A stretch of 64,000 nt of DNA. Source: Seminavis robusta. Lineage: Eukaryota > Bacillariophyta > Bacillariophyceae > Naviculales > Naviculaceae. Numbering within the stretch: the first letter of the stretch is position 1; every line of letters starts with the position of its first letter. Where the stretch lies: contig CAICTM010000074.1 in NCBI GenBank assembly GCA_903772945.1, positions 1 to 64,000 of the forward strand. The letters run 5' to 3'. Both the position numbers and the translations under genes were made by a program. Below, piece after piece: positions 10,457 to 20,922 of the stretch. A model generated the notes under the pieces. It searched no databases. It was not told the origin of the DNA and saw only the letters and a program-made list of their open reading frames with translations.

Positions 10457-11096
10457 GGAAACATCAAATGTTTCGTCCACTAATAGAAGGTCTATAGAGG
10501 AAGAGAGGACGGAAACCGTAGCTAGAATGCAGGCGCCTAGACCAAGGCGTGTTCCGTGACAAAAGCACGAAAGTTGACCCAATCTCGTTTACACTTGCAC
10601 GCCACAGCTTCACAACCGTGACGACTTCTAGAGCCACCATGGGACATTCGTTGTTGTATAAGTTGCAACTGGCAAGCTACTCTCTACCGTACCGGTATAG
10701 ATAGCTTCATGTTCCGTCGTTTTCTTCTCCCTGCCAAAGACGAGGCAGATTTCAAGATCCTTCGCAGATTACGAACACAAAGGAAGGCAAGAGCCTCTTA
10801 AATATCTTTTCGGATCATAAATCTTTGTGTGCTTCCTCGCCCGGCGACCGCGGGAGTTGCACGTTGCCACATTATCTGCCACCAGAGAGAATGAATGTAC
10901 GGAGTAAGGCAGGAGAGGACCTCATCATCTTCACTCAAAAGCTTCTAGCTGACAAGCGGCAACAGAGTGAGTAGACTGATCCAGAGACTGAAAGTAGAAG
11001 GTGAAGTTTCAGTTACCAGTGAATGAGAAAGAAGAGACCAAAAGAGAGACGATAAGAAAGGCGAAAAGACAGGAAACAAAATAAATAGCGACGACA
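10457..11096. other. Intergenic region between paralogous genes
   Basis: About 640 bp. It holds a TACCGGTA palindrome near 10689 and an AG-rich run (10985-11095) just before the next ATG, presumably the 5' leader. No gene is seen. Confidence 0.55.
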
Positions 11097-14000
11097 ATGA
11101 CAGTGTCACAGCCGCACAAGCCTTGGCATTCTCCATCCAAGACAGGTTGGATCCAAGAGCTATTGACTAACAGTGATATGATTGAGAAAGACGACATTGG
11201 TCAAGTGCCAGATGTGTTCTTGGTTGCCATGGCGCAACTAGTCCGTGTGATAACAACAACAACAACAACAACATCGTCCAACAGCAGTAGCGGCCACAAC
11301 CAGACGACGGTGGGTTTGTGCTGCAGTCATTGTCACGAGGACTTTACCCATCAACTACAGCAACGCCAACCACAAGCCATTCAGCGTGGCATGATGGCAA
11401 TGGTCCATCATTTTACTGGACCAGTCTACTGTCACGCTTGTCCTTCCTGGATCCGCGAAGCCTTGGAGACCTTGGAGGCACGAAACAAGAACAACAATCA
11501 TAATCGGCACTTGACGGAACGATTCTGCAACCTCTTCTTTGGAAAATTCAGAAAGAAACTACAGCAGAAAAGCACAGCATTGCTACTCTCTTCTCGTCAT
11601 GATGATGTGGACAAGACTCTCATTAAGAGTAGCCTCGGCAAGGGCGAGAGCAGGAACAATAACCAGAACAATGACAATCAACAGCGGCATGACAGTGTTG
11701 GGGTTATCAGGACCAATTCTGAGAATGATAATCATCGCAACAATGGAGGCGACATAAACAAGATGACCAAGCCAACTGAGTCCATCACAGCAGAGGCAGC
11801 ACACGCCAAGAGTCCCGTCATGTCGACCTGGCCAGCCGCAACAAACATTTTCCCGCGGCAGACGGAGAATGGCGGCACTTGTCGTCGGGCATTATTTAGC
11901 ACTCCACAGAAGCGGAAACCCAACCTGATTACTCCAGAGTTGCCCGCAAAGAAAGCAGCTGTGGAGGAGGTTATTGTGAATGATAACGGATCAAGCAAGG
12001 ACGATACACACGAGTTGTTTCCCGCCGTCCAACCCCCACCACTCTTGGGGCCTCACCATCAATCCCCTCTAGCAGTTACCAACCAGATCAAGGGGGCGCA
12101 CAGTAGTAGCACTTTGAAAAAGAAGAACAGATCCCCGAGCTTTGCCGACTGGAAGAAAAGCCGAGCCAAGTACAGCCTGGAGGAGCGTTCCAAAAAGCGC
12201 AGCATCGCTGTCGGGCCAACTGCTGCCAAGGCCAAGAGAAACCCTTGTATTGTCGGTCATGATGTCGGGATGGAAGAGGTTAAAGAGCAGAGTACCAATG
12301 CTATCGAGCACACTGTGGGCGGGTTTCGGATCACGATCGCAACGGCTAACCACCTATCCAAAACAAATGACATTCAGGCGGACAAGGGAGCCAAGAGGGT
12401 GACAATCGCTCCACTGGAGAGCGGTACCGCGACAACGCATCCAACTGAGAGCTTTGAGGGCGGAAAGGACTTTTTCCCACCAGACATGACCATGGACAAC
12501 AAGGATAGCGACGTTGCCAACCAGTCAGTAACACGTGCTGACTCCCATTCCAACTCCCAAGCAAACGCCAACGAAGACCAACGGGAGGACCGACACATGA
12601 GCGAGCAAAGCAGTCCCAACAAACAAGAAGACCAAGAGCCATCCGAGGACGGGACACTCTACAGCACCGGTTGTCTGGGGACAGCAGAAGAGACAAGGCG
12701 TGACCATTCCGAAGCGCGGGCTGTGACGAGTCCGGCTCTGGACCACCAGCCCTGTAATGCTTCCAACGGCAAAGATAGCTTGATGAAGGACGACACCATG
12801 AACCATCGAGTAAGTCATCTGGAAGCCATGGATGCCAATGCTGCGAATGGCGGAGGGGAGCATGAGGCTGCCCTCGCCATACATGGACGGAGGCTCCGCC
12901 AAGATGCCGCGCTTGAGCAAATCAGCAACCGAGTTGACAAGCCAGACGCGTCCTGGCTCGATCACTACTGCGCCTTGCTGATCTACCACAGGGAGTTTGA
13001 AACGTTCACAGTAAAAAGCGACCACAGTCAGCGTCTCAACCTGTGGGCTTGGGAGCAACGAGCCAACAAGTCAGAGCTATCGGGCCTCTATCGTGCCACG
13101 TTGCAGTCCATCGGCTTCTTCAAAGGCTACGACACGGACGAAGCGGAAGCCCTCTCAGGTACAATCTACAAGATTCAGAAGAAGTTGGGAGAAAAGGCAC
13201 CGACATCTGAAGCGGTTGCGACGTTGGAGCCAGGGGAGATCGCAGAGGAAATACCAACTCAGTCGGAGCCCATTGTGCTCCATGAGACGAAGGAGAAGTC
13301 ACCAGCAGAAGTCCAACAAGAACCGACCCCGAAGAAACTGAAAGTGGTAAATCAGCCAGCAAAAATATCAAAAGGCAATCGTTCAAAACCAGCCGCGCCA
13401 AAGAAGCCCCACGCAGTCGTTGCGAACCCATCAGAACAAGTACCGAAGCAAAAACCTGCACCACTCGACGCTTCAGGGGACGTTCAAACACGAACATGCC
13501 CGCAACAGGAATCACAGCACAAGGTAGCACGGACTACCGGGACGAACAAGATCGTGCAGTATCGGCCTCAATCCCAGCCATTGAGGCAGCAACAGCCAGC
13601 ATTTCTTCAGGCGGCGGCACCATATTTGTGGGCGCCAATGATGCAGCCTCAAACAACGCCTTTTCATCAATTGATGACGTCAACGGGAACATCCACGATG
13701 GACCTGCCCCTACCAATGTCGCGGCCTCTGCCGGTACCACCACTACCACAAATACCCATGACGCAAGCTCCACCAGCAAGGATGCACTTGCCAACACCAA
13801 TGATGCAGCCTCAAGTAAATGCTGCGCCTCAGCAACGTGACCGCATGTTGGCAGCTGTGTTGCAACCACCTGCACCTCTACCGGTACTACGTCCCTCAAT
13901 GCCAAGACAGAAGACACAGGGACAACAAGACTTAGAAGAGCTGGAAGGGCGTCGAAATCAGAAACACCAACAGAGACAGTCAACGTTAGAGGTTGGAACG

Positions 14001-16292
14001 CCGACGATTGTGCAGAAAACAGCTCAGACCAGTGATACGACGGCAGCCGAAATCGAGCGCAAATTCGGCAAGGCCGTAGCGCAAGCAATCAGCCAAGGAA
14101 CTCTTCTATATGACGAAGCAAAACGGCTTTTGTCGCTCGGTGTTCGGTGGACCGAACCCGAAACAAGCTGGAACGATAACTATTTGGAGGTGCTTAGCAT
14201 TCGAAGTGCTGTCGAGAACCAGCTGGCTAAAAAACAAGCCGTACAGCTTCCCGAGTCAGTGTTTGGTAAAGCCTGGAATTGGATGACTGTGAACGCTCAC
14301 TTGGGCGAAAAGAACCTGCTCTCCCCTGAACGACGAGAAAAGATCCGCATAGCATGGTCAATGCTATCGGAACTTCGCAACAAGGTCCAACACAAACGTC
14401 CTCTTCGTCCTTTGCTTCCAGTGCCGGCTCAAGTTGTCAAACCAACTACACGCGCCGCCTCGGCTACAACCTTAGAAACCCACGGTCATACAAAACCGTT
14501 TGCAACGGGAAAGCGCCAGAACAGCGACGAGGGCAACGTGATAAGACCCCCTGCTTTGAATACGGGGAGAAACAGCACAGACCTACGAGACGATGGAATC
14601 TGTGCCCCAAAATCCAAGCAGCGCCGATTAGAACCAGGGATAGCGTGTCTCACCCCCTATCAAATGGCCCTAGCCGTGGAGGGCAAGCTCCCTTATGATG
14701 TGGCTAAACACCTCATCGAACAAGGTGGGCGGTGGAAGGAGACCGATCAAGCCTGGCAACGCAACTTTGATTCGTGTGTGAAGCTGTGCACCCTACTCGA
14801 CGACGTTGCAAGAAACGGCGAACAAATGGAAGAAAGGTTCCCCGCATCGATTTTCAACGAGTGGTTTAGTTGGATGAAGGTACAGCAACTCCTGCAAACG
14901 GCAGATCTCCTCTGCCCAAAGCGCTGTAAGAAGGTAGTCACTGTCTTCAACAAAATCCGGTTTGCATTACAACAATTTCACTCCACCGCCGAACGGGCAA
15001 CAACGAACGCAGCGACAACCAACCCGACTCTAGAGGCAGCACCTGTGGCAGAGTCAACCCCGCTCCCAGAGAAACCAACAGGGACCATCTCACAACGTCA
15101 AGACAAGAAACCAGCACCCTTTGCAGATTCTAGTCACGCCCTTGCCGCTCATGCCGTCCGTCGTGCCTCCTCGACCGTCGCTTCTGCTTCTGTCATGGAA
15201 ACCGCTTCTCAAGTTGCCGCTGAAAAAGATGACCAGCTTGACAAAGAAGATCAGATGGGAGACGAAGAGTACTTCAAGGCCTTTGCTCTCAAGGAAGGAA
15301 AGTCCGAAGACGAGAGCTTCCCCCACAAGCTCTACCGCATGCTCTATGAAGCTGAGCAGGATGGTCATGCCAGGATTGTCTCCTTCCTACCTTCAGGATG
15401 CAGCTTTACCATCCACAATCCCAAGGAATTCGTCTGCTCCATCATGCCTCGGTACTTCACCACTCGTCGCGTCGACTCCTTTCTACGTCAGTTGCATCTG
15501 TACGGCTTTCGCCGCATTCCGAAAGGCAAGGAGAAGGGCGCCTACTTTCACAAGGACTTTGTCACGGGCAAACGCTATCGCATCCAAGGAATCAAGCGAA
15601 AGTCCGTGTCCACAGCTTCTCCTGATTCCGGTCAGAAGCCAAAGCAATACAGCGTTATGGATCACACGGAACCATCCAATGCAAAGGAGAAGAAGTACAT
15701 TGACAAACACGGCGCAGCAAGCATTTGCTGTCCTAGCCTTCCGGGTCGAAAGCAAGACAGTGTTGCGGACGCGGTCTATGCAACGGAGAGCAATGATATC
15801 AGCACAGTTGAAACTGGTCCCAAGGCCGCCCCGCCCGAACCAGTGAAGAAAAAAATTGCTGGCAGCAAGCGGAAGCGAATCATTGATAATCAACAAGATC
15901 GACGTGCATCCAAGGACGAGCCACGAGAAAAGGCGCCCTGCACCAGCGGACAACCACAGGTGGATGCACCCAAAACCAAACGCCAAGAGAAGAGCAGCAA
16001 CTCGGACGAAGCCGCAGCAAGTGCCAAAGAGGATGATTCTTCCACCAAGGAAACCAAGAGAACCCTCGAAAGCTGGAGAGACCATGTCCTCGTTCTCGTT
16101 GATCGCATCGACTTTTCCGATGATGAGGACGAGCAAAAGGACACTGAAGAACTGGGCACAGCAGCTGAACCTGAGGAAGATGACGAGGAATGGCAACGTA
16201 GAGCCGATGCCGACATTGCAGACTTTCGTTGGATGAGACGACGGGAACTTCTTTACCGCCAGAAAGGCCTTTATCCCAGCTTGTTTGGTTAG
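11097..16292 (+). CDS. HSF-domain protein with HA-like and two GvRW domains
   Basis: A 1731-residue single-exon protein from the ATG at 11097. Near the N-terminus a Cys/His-rich segment (CCSHCHEDFTHQ ... VYCHACPSW, about residues 80-125) could bind zinc. A long polar, Asn/Gln-rich region follows. Residues about 606-691 resemble one helicase-associated (HA) domain (ASWLDHYCALL ... LWAWEQRANKSEL ... LQSIGFF). Two GvRW domains lie at about 990-1101 (LLSLGVRWTEPETSWNDNY) and 1187-1294 (LIEQGGRWKETDQAWQRNF). A heat-shock-factor DNA-binding domain covers about 1408-1500, with FPHKLYRMLYEAEQDG, IVSFLPSGCSFTIHNP and VDSFLRQLHLYGFRRI. The C-terminus is basic and then acidic (DFSDDEDEQKDTEEL). HSF domains with this sequence are greatly expanded in diatoms, normally in shorter proteins near their N-terminus; here the domain is at the far end. 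The likely role is a nuclear transcription regulator. Confidence 0.88.
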   Translation: MTVSQPHKPWHSPSKTGWIQELLTNSDMIEKDDIGQVPDVFLVAMAQLVRVITTTTTTTSSNSSSGHNQTTVGLCCSHCHEDFTHQLQQRQPQAIQRGMMAMVHHFTGPVYCHACPSWIREALETLEARNKNNNHNRHLTERFCNLFFGKFRKKLQQKSTALLLSSRHDDVDKTLIKSSLGKGESRNNNQNNDNQQRHDSVGVIRTNSENDNHRNNGGDINKMTKPTESITAEAAHAKSPVMSTWPAATNIFPRQTENGGTCRRALFSTPQKRKPNLITPELPAKKAAVEEVIVNDNGSSKDDTHELFPAVQPPPLLGPHHQSPLAVTNQIKGAHSSSTLKKKNRSPSFADWKKSRAKYSLEERSKKRSIAVGPTAAKAKRNPCIVGHDVGMEEVKEQSTNAIEHTVGGFRITIATANHLSKTNDIQADKGAKRVTIAPLESGTATTHPTESFEGGKDFFPPDMTMDNKDSDVANQSVTRADSHSNSQANANEDQREDRHMSEQSSPNKQEDQEPSEDGTLYSTGCLGTAEETRRDHSEARAVTSPALDHQPCNASNGKDSLMKDDTMNHRVSHLEAMDANAANGGGEHEAALAIHGRRLRQDAALEQISNRVDKPDASWLDHYCALLIYHREFETFTVKSDHSQRLNLWAWEQRANKSELSGLYRATLQSIGFFKGYDTDEAEALSGTIYKIQKKLGEKAPTSEAVATLEPGEIAEEIPTQSEPIVLHETKEKSPAEVQQEPTPKKLKVVNQPAKISKGNRSKPAAPKKPHAVVANPSEQVPKQKPAPLDASGDVQTRTCPQQESQHKVARTTGTNKIVQYRPQSQPLRQQQPAFLQAAAPYLWAPMMQPQTTPFHQLMTSTGTSTMDLPLPMSRPLPVPPLPQIPMTQAPPARMHLPTPMMQPQVNAAPQQRDRMLAAVLQPPAPLPVLRPSMPRQKTQGQQDLEELEGRRNQKHQQRQSTLEVGTPTIVQKTAQTSDTTAAEIERKFGKAVAQAISQGTLLYDEAKRLLSLGVRWTEPETSWNDNYLEVLSIRSAVENQLAKKQAVQLPESVFGKAWNWMTVNAHLGEKNLLSPERREKIRIAWSMLSELRNKVQHKRPLRPLLPVPAQVVKPTTRAASATTLETHGHTKPFATGKRQNSDEGNVIRPPALNTGRNSTDLRDDGICAPKSKQRRLEPGIACLTPYQMALAVEGKLPYDVAKHLIEQGGRWKETDQAWQRNFDSCVKLCTLLDDVARNGEQMEERFPASIFNEWFSWMKVQQLLQTADLLCPKRCKKVVTVFNKIRFALQQFHSTAERATTNAATTNPTLEAAPVAESTPLPEKPTGTISQRQDKKPAPFADSSHALAAHAVRRASSTVASASVMETASQVAAEKDDQLDKEDQMGDEEYFKAFALKEGKSEDESFPHKLYRMLYEAEQDGHARIVSFLPSGCSFTIHNPKEFVCSIMPRYFTTRRVDSFLRQLHLYGFRRIPKGKEKGAYFHKDFVTGKRYRIQGIKRKSVSTASPDSGQKPKQYSVMDHTEPSNAKEKKYIDKHGAASICCPSLPGRKQDSVADAVYATESNDISTVETGPKAAPPEPVKKKIAGSKRKRIIDNQQDRRASKDEPREKAPCTSGQPQVDAPKTKRQEKSSNSDEAAASAKEDDSSTKETKRTLESWRDHVLVLVDRIDFSDDEDEQKDTEELGTAAEPEEDDEEWQRRADADIADFRWMRRRELLYRQKGLYPSLFG

Positions 16293-16810
16293 CTTAACTC
16301 GCTCATCTGTTCGCTGGCCCTCTCTCGAAGGAGTACCGGTACGGTACGGCAACAGTCCGAGGAAATGAAGGTAGGAAGTTGTGTTTTGGTGTTGTGTTGT
16401 GGTTGGACAAGGCTGTCCTTAAATCTTCGTGTGCCCCTGAAGCCAAACCCTGTTATTTAATATTATCGCTACCAAACCTGTTATTTTCCCACGCTAGCTG
16501 AAAGCACCGAGCAGCCTCATCGCGGTCCCAATCGAAATCCCCACCATCCATCGACCCCACTAAACTAACTACTGTACCGGTAGCTTGCTTGCGGCTGCGG
16601 AGAAGAAAAACTAATAGCCATCCCCTGTCTCATTATTCTAAACTGCAAGTGCTAGCTAGTAGACGCTAAATTCTAGAGGCTATCTCCCTCCGTTTGGGAA
16701 ATCTATAGCTGCTCTGCTGGGCGATTGTTCAGGGTCGAATCTTCTTGTGGTGTTGGCACGGTGCTCGGTGCGGGTTTTGGTTGGGGCGAAGACAACTGCA
16801 GGTGGCTGCC
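16293..16810. other. Intergenic region
   Basis: About 520 bp between two large same-strand genes. TACCGGTA palindromes occur near 16333 and 16575, the first embedded in ACCGGTACGGTACGG. The next frame is open from 16745 with a TTG, but the first ATG is at 16811. No gene is seen. Confidence 0.55.
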
Positions 16811-19800
16811 ATGGCAAAAACAAGAAAGAAATCGCGAGTAGCAGAGCAGGTTCCCGACAAGTGGTTCATGGACCAGCTCGAGCACTTGAAGACGTTCCTG
16901 CAAGACAACCATGGAAAGAAGCCTACCATCGATACAGATCCAGCCTTGTGTCAATGGCTCATGAAGCAGAAGGTGTCCAGCAAATTGTCAACTTACCCAT
17001 CCTGGAAGGTCTCCCTCTTGGCAAAGCTGAACGTGGGAATAGCGGCTCCAAAAGAGTCGACTACAAGTCAGAACAAGGTTCCAAAGTCGCCACCAAAAGA
17101 AAAAGAGCAAGATCAGGAACCTCCGCCAAAGAAGGACAAGGAGGAACTTTCCCAAACTCGATTTCAGCAGAAACAGAAAGAAAAAAAGAAAAAGGAGCTT
17201 CAAGAGCAGAAAGGACAGCAGGAGCTCCAAAAGGAGCAGAAAAAGCGACAACAACAGGAGAATAAGCAAGAAGATCCACCAAAGAAACAAAAGGAGGAAC
17301 TTTCACAAACTCGATTTCAGCAGAAGCAGAAAGAAAAACAGAAGCAAGAGCTTCTAAGGAAAGAGAAAGAGGCACAGGAGCTCCAGAAAGAGCAGGAGAA
17401 AGATGCACTGAGCAAACCAAAACCACTTGATGATAATCCCCTCCCTGGTCTAGCAAGAGCACGGCTTCTTGCAAAAATCACCACTGGAAAAGACGACAGA
17501 GCGTGGGAGGAAAATTATTTCGCTCTGCAGGACTTTCTGTTGAATCATGGAATTGCTCCTAGCATAGGGTCCAACAAGAAATTGACATCTTGGATTGAGC
17601 GACAACGCTATGGATACAAGAAGTATCCAGATGACGTACGATGGCCTCGCAGGATTGATATGATGTCCAAGCTTGGTTTTAATATCACAAAGAAGGGAAC
17701 AGAACCGGGTGCCTCCTCCTGGAACAAACGAGACGGAAAATGGTTCTCCACCTATGTAGAGTTCAAGAGCTTTATGGAGGCCAACAGTGGCGCAATGCCA
17801 ACCGAGAAGTCGAATGCCAAACTAGCTGGATGGATAGCACAACAACACACAAAGTATCTGCAAAATCGCGAGGATCCCATCTGGGAACACAGGGTAGACC
17901 TGTTGGGCAAGCTTGGTTTCAGTATTACACGACAAGCAGCTGCGTTGGAGAGCATACCCACAGTGGCGCCTTCACCTCCATCATCACCAAAACCGGAAGC
18001 AATGCCGGCTCCAGGGAAAAAGCGAAAAGCAGCATCCAAATCCAAGGACTCTGCTGGTAGCGCACCAAAAAAGAAGTCATCCGCAGACACGCAAGCCTCG
18101 GAAGCAGAAGCAAAGGCAAAACCGGAAACAAAGGAAGCCAAAGCAGAAAAGGCCAAGGTGAAGAAAGCAAAACACACCACAGCCCAGGAATCAAAACCTA
18201 CTGCAGCCAAGAAGAGAAAAATACCTCCAGCTAAAGACCCACAATCTCCTCTGGCCAAAAAGGCGAAAACAGCGCCGTCCAACGAAACCAAATCGGCTTC
18301 AGAGAAGAAACCAAAGTCAGCTCCTGCAAAGAAGCCAAAATCTTCATCAACCACGGATTCCACTATTAGCGCGACAACGCCATCAGAGACAGATACAGAA
18401 GACGAGAAAGCACAGAAACAAACTGAAAGCGCAAAACCGAAAGCAAAGAAGGCGTTGGCCAAGAAGGCAGATAGAGACGCCACAGAAACGAAGGCGAAAG
18501 CACAGAAGCAAACTGAAACTTCGAAAGCAAAAACCAAAAAGGCCCAGGGGAAGAAGGAGGTTACTGACTCCGCAGATGCGAAAGCACAGAAGCAGACGGA
18601 AGGTACAAAAGCCAAAAAGGCAGATGCCGATTCCAAAGCTAAATCACAGACACAGACACACGCAAAGGATAAGGCACAGGGAAAGAAAACAGGCGTCGCA
18701 TTGGATTACGGTACGAAGGATTCAACACCCGATAGTACGAGTAAAGCAGCAAACCACTCCGAAGCACAAACTGCAACGGGCCAAAACCAGGATGCCCACG
18801 ACATCAAATGGGCTGAGAATTTCGCTGCTTTCGAGGCCTTTTTGAAGGCAAACAAAGGGAACAGGCCGACTCAGAAGACAAACAAAAAGTTGTCTGCGTG
18901 GCTACAGAACCAAAGGACGCTGTACCATATAAATGCGGGCACTCCCCGATGGGTTAGCAGAGCGAAGATGATGAGTACACTTGGCATTGACATTACAACG
19001 AAAGGGGGCTTCACCTTCGCAGCATCGTTGACAACATCTACGAAATCTGATGTATCGGAACACAAGGCTGCAACAAAAGTGTCAACCGCGTCGGCGACGA
19101 AACCAGCAGCAACGACAGCACCGGCCACGGCCAAGACCAAAAAACTGGATGATAGTAAATGGGAGGGCCGGTTCGAGGCTTTCAAAGCTTTCATGCTGGC
19201 CAACAACGGAGCACGGCCAACCAAGAAGACGGATCCCAAAATGTGCAAATGGCTTGAGAACCAAAGAATATCGTACCGACTGCACCCAGACAGCCCATTG
19301 TGGGCTCCCAGACGCGAGATGATGAGCTCACTGGGTATTGACTTGACACTCACTCGAGGCCATCCCTCCCGTTCTCCATCCACATGGTCCGAGGACTTCA
19401 CGGAGTTGAAAGCCTTCGTTAAAAGTCATCGTGGGAATCTGCCCAACAAGGAAACGAATGCTAAGTTGGCCAACTGGGTAACGATTCAAAGGCAGAGTTA
19501 TCTTAAGACCCCGAATGATGGCGACTGGAACTGGAAGATTAAAAAGCTCTTCAAACTGGGCATAGACGTGACGGAAGGCGCACCTCATCCACTTGTCGAA
19601 CAGGGCACGAAGACCGACCAGCGGCCTTCGCGAAAGAAGCGTGCTGCTGTCAAACTAAAGGCAGCTGAAAAACACCAGCAGGGGAGTAACAATTACGCTG
19701 TGGAAGATCGCGAATCTGAACAAGAGAAAGCAGCCAGTTACGCAGCTTGGGTAGGCGAGCTGACGGCTCTTCAAATGTTTATGGGAGAGAGCCGAGGGGC

Positions 19801-20767
19801 CCTGCCGACTGTTCAAGCGAATCCAAGGCTGGCCAGTTGGATCCAAGCTCAGCATGACAACTATCAAAGAGCACCAGACGATCTCAGTTGGGCTTGGAAA
19901 AAGCCATTGTTGGCCAACTTGGGCATCGACATCACACTTGATTTCTTGCCGGCCAATCTTGGTGATCGTCCGCAGGAGTCTCATCAATGCGCGCCGCAAA
20001 ACGAAACGAATGAGGCGCACGAGCCCTTTGAGAATACCCACTTCCAACAGGAGGATGCTGGAGCGCAGCTGCCCAATGATCCCACAATGAACGCTTCGCT
20101 GACAGACGACCTTTTGGAGGGAGCACCTGAGTTGCCTTCTGTCGAAGACGATGGACAGCTTTTCGGCATTATGGAGCACGGACAACCGGATGTTTTTGAT
20201 GAGGAGGGACACACTGATGCGCCTATTCAGATGGGAGGAGACCATTCGCAATCTTGTGAGATTCCAACGGATATCCTCGATGAGATTCTGGAAGAGTCAC
20301 CGGACGGTTTCATTGCTCGCGACATATTCCCCACCGATTCGTCGGAATATGCCGATATAACCGCCGAAAAGCCAATTGCAGAGCCCGCAGCGAACCCATG
20401 CGGACAGGGACAAGACCAAGCTCTACAAAACGTGCAAACGTTACCTGCCACCAAGGCGGTGGCTTTCACGACACTTCCTCCACTGACGGCAGTTGTGACT
20501 CCTCCTATTACACCAGGTCCTGTGGAACAGATGGCCCCGTGTACGACTGGCAAATTGCTCGGAAAGAGACGGGCATCGGATTCAGACAAAATGCAGGCCT
20601 CCAGGGGGGGCATGGTCCAAGTATTGCCTGCACAGAAGACCTCAAAGAGTGCCTTCGAGAGTGCCACCTGCAGCATGAGCATGAAGGCACCAACACCAGG
20701 AATGACAATGAGTTCGAAGAGGAGGAGAATGTACAGAATCCTTCGTCGATCAGCTCATCTCCACTAG
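16811..20767 (+). CDS. Seven-copy helicase-associated (HA) repeat protein
   Basis: A 1318-residue protein starting MAKTRKKSRV at the ATG 16811. It carries seven HA-type units at about residues 16-75 (degenerate), 227-295, 307-375, 664-730, 780-845, 856-925 and 977-1045. Each follows W..NF..F..F....G..PT..TN.KL..W...QR..Y ... W......+..LGI+IT. Between units 1 and 2 there is a charged coiled-coil-like Lys/Glu/Gln tract that contains an internal duplication (KEELSQTRFQQKQKEK twice, about 24-55 residues apart). A Lys/Ala/Pro-rich stretch (about 390-650) resembles a histone H1 tail. The acidic C-terminal 270 residues end in a short basic segment. HA domains are known from bacterial and algal helicase-like proteins; no helicase motor is present here. 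A nuclear nucleic-acid- or chromatin-binding role is inferred. It follows the HSF/HA gene on the same strand. Confidence 0.88.
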   Translation: MAKTRKKSRVAEQVPDKWFMDQLEHLKTFLQDNHGKKPTIDTDPALCQWLMKQKVSSKLSTYPSWKVSLLAKLNVGIAAPKESTTSQNKVPKSPPKEKEQDQEPPPKKDKEELSQTRFQQKQKEKKKKELQEQKGQQELQKEQKKRQQQENKQEDPPKKQKEELSQTRFQQKQKEKQKQELLRKEKEAQELQKEQEKDALSKPKPLDDNPLPGLARARLLAKITTGKDDRAWEENYFALQDFLLNHGIAPSIGSNKKLTSWIERQRYGYKKYPDDVRWPRRIDMMSKLGFNITKKGTEPGASSWNKRDGKWFSTYVEFKSFMEANSGAMPTEKSNAKLAGWIAQQHTKYLQNREDPIWEHRVDLLGKLGFSITRQAAALESIPTVAPSPPSSPKPEAMPAPGKKRKAASKSKDSAGSAPKKKSSADTQASEAEAKAKPETKEAKAEKAKVKKAKHTTAQESKPTAAKKRKIPPAKDPQSPLAKKAKTAPSNETKSASEKKPKSAPAKKPKSSSTTDSTISATTPSETDTEDEKAQKQTESAKPKAKKALAKKADRDATETKAKAQKQTETSKAKTKKAQGKKEVTDSADAKAQKQTEGTKAKKADADSKAKSQTQTHAKDKAQGKKTGVALDYGTKDSTPDSTSKAANHSEAQTATGQNQDAHDIKWAENFAAFEAFLKANKGNRPTQKTNKKLSAWLQNQRTLYHINAGTPRWVSRAKMMSTLGIDITTKGGFTFAASLTTSTKSDVSEHKAATKVSTASATKPAATTAPATAKTKKLDDSKWEGRFEAFKAFMLANNGARPTKKTDPKMCKWLENQRISYRLHPDSPLWAPRREMMSSLGIDLTLTRGHPSRSPSTWSEDFTELKAFVKSHRGNLPNKETNAKLANWVTIQRQSYLKTPNDGDWNWKIKKLFKLGIDVTEGAPHPLVEQGTKTDQRPSRKKRAAVKLKAAEKHQQGSNNYAVEDRESEQEKAASYAAWVGELTALQMFMGESRGALPTVQANPRLASWIQAQHDNYQRAPDDLSWAWKKPLLANLGIDITLDFLPANLGDRPQESHQCAPQNETNEAHEPFENTHFQQEDAGAQLPNDPTMNASLTDDLLEGAPELPSVEDDGQLFGIMEHGQPDVFDEEGHTDAPIQMGGDHSQSCEIPTDILDEILEESPDGFIARDIFPTDSSEYADITAEKPIAEPAANPCGQGQDQALQNVQTLPATKAVAFTTLPPLTAVVTPPITPGPVEQMAPCTTGKLLGKRRASDSDKMQASRGGMVQVLPAQKTSKSAFESATCSMSMKAPTPGMTMSSKRRRMYRILRRSAHLH

Positions 20768-20922
20768 TCAGTGTGTTTCGACTACAGATCTAGTCCTGTA
20801 CTTTGAACAACTTTCTATGGTTACAGGCTGACCGTTCAGTGAGAGCCTTTGCATTGCGTGCTTGGTGTCACTGGCATTTTCTATGGTTTCTCGGAATAGG
20901 CACGGAAGACACCTGATTTGAT

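Noticed and set aside
15483-16352. 289-codon open frame on the minus strand
   Set aside because: It lies wholly opposite the HSF-domain region, whose plus-strand frame has clear homology; long antisense frames are common here because of codon bias.
16745-16810. Upstream extension of the HA-repeat protein
   Set aside because: Opens with TTG; the first ATG is 16811. The same reasoning removed TTG/GTG extensions at 2035, 7161, 9023, 23448, 41757, 43437, 44736, 47835 and 51388.
17752-18636. 294-codon minus-strand frame rich in Phe/Ala/Val
   Set aside because: It is the mirror of the Lys/Ala-rich tract of the HA-repeat protein; low-complexity sequence gives an open complement.
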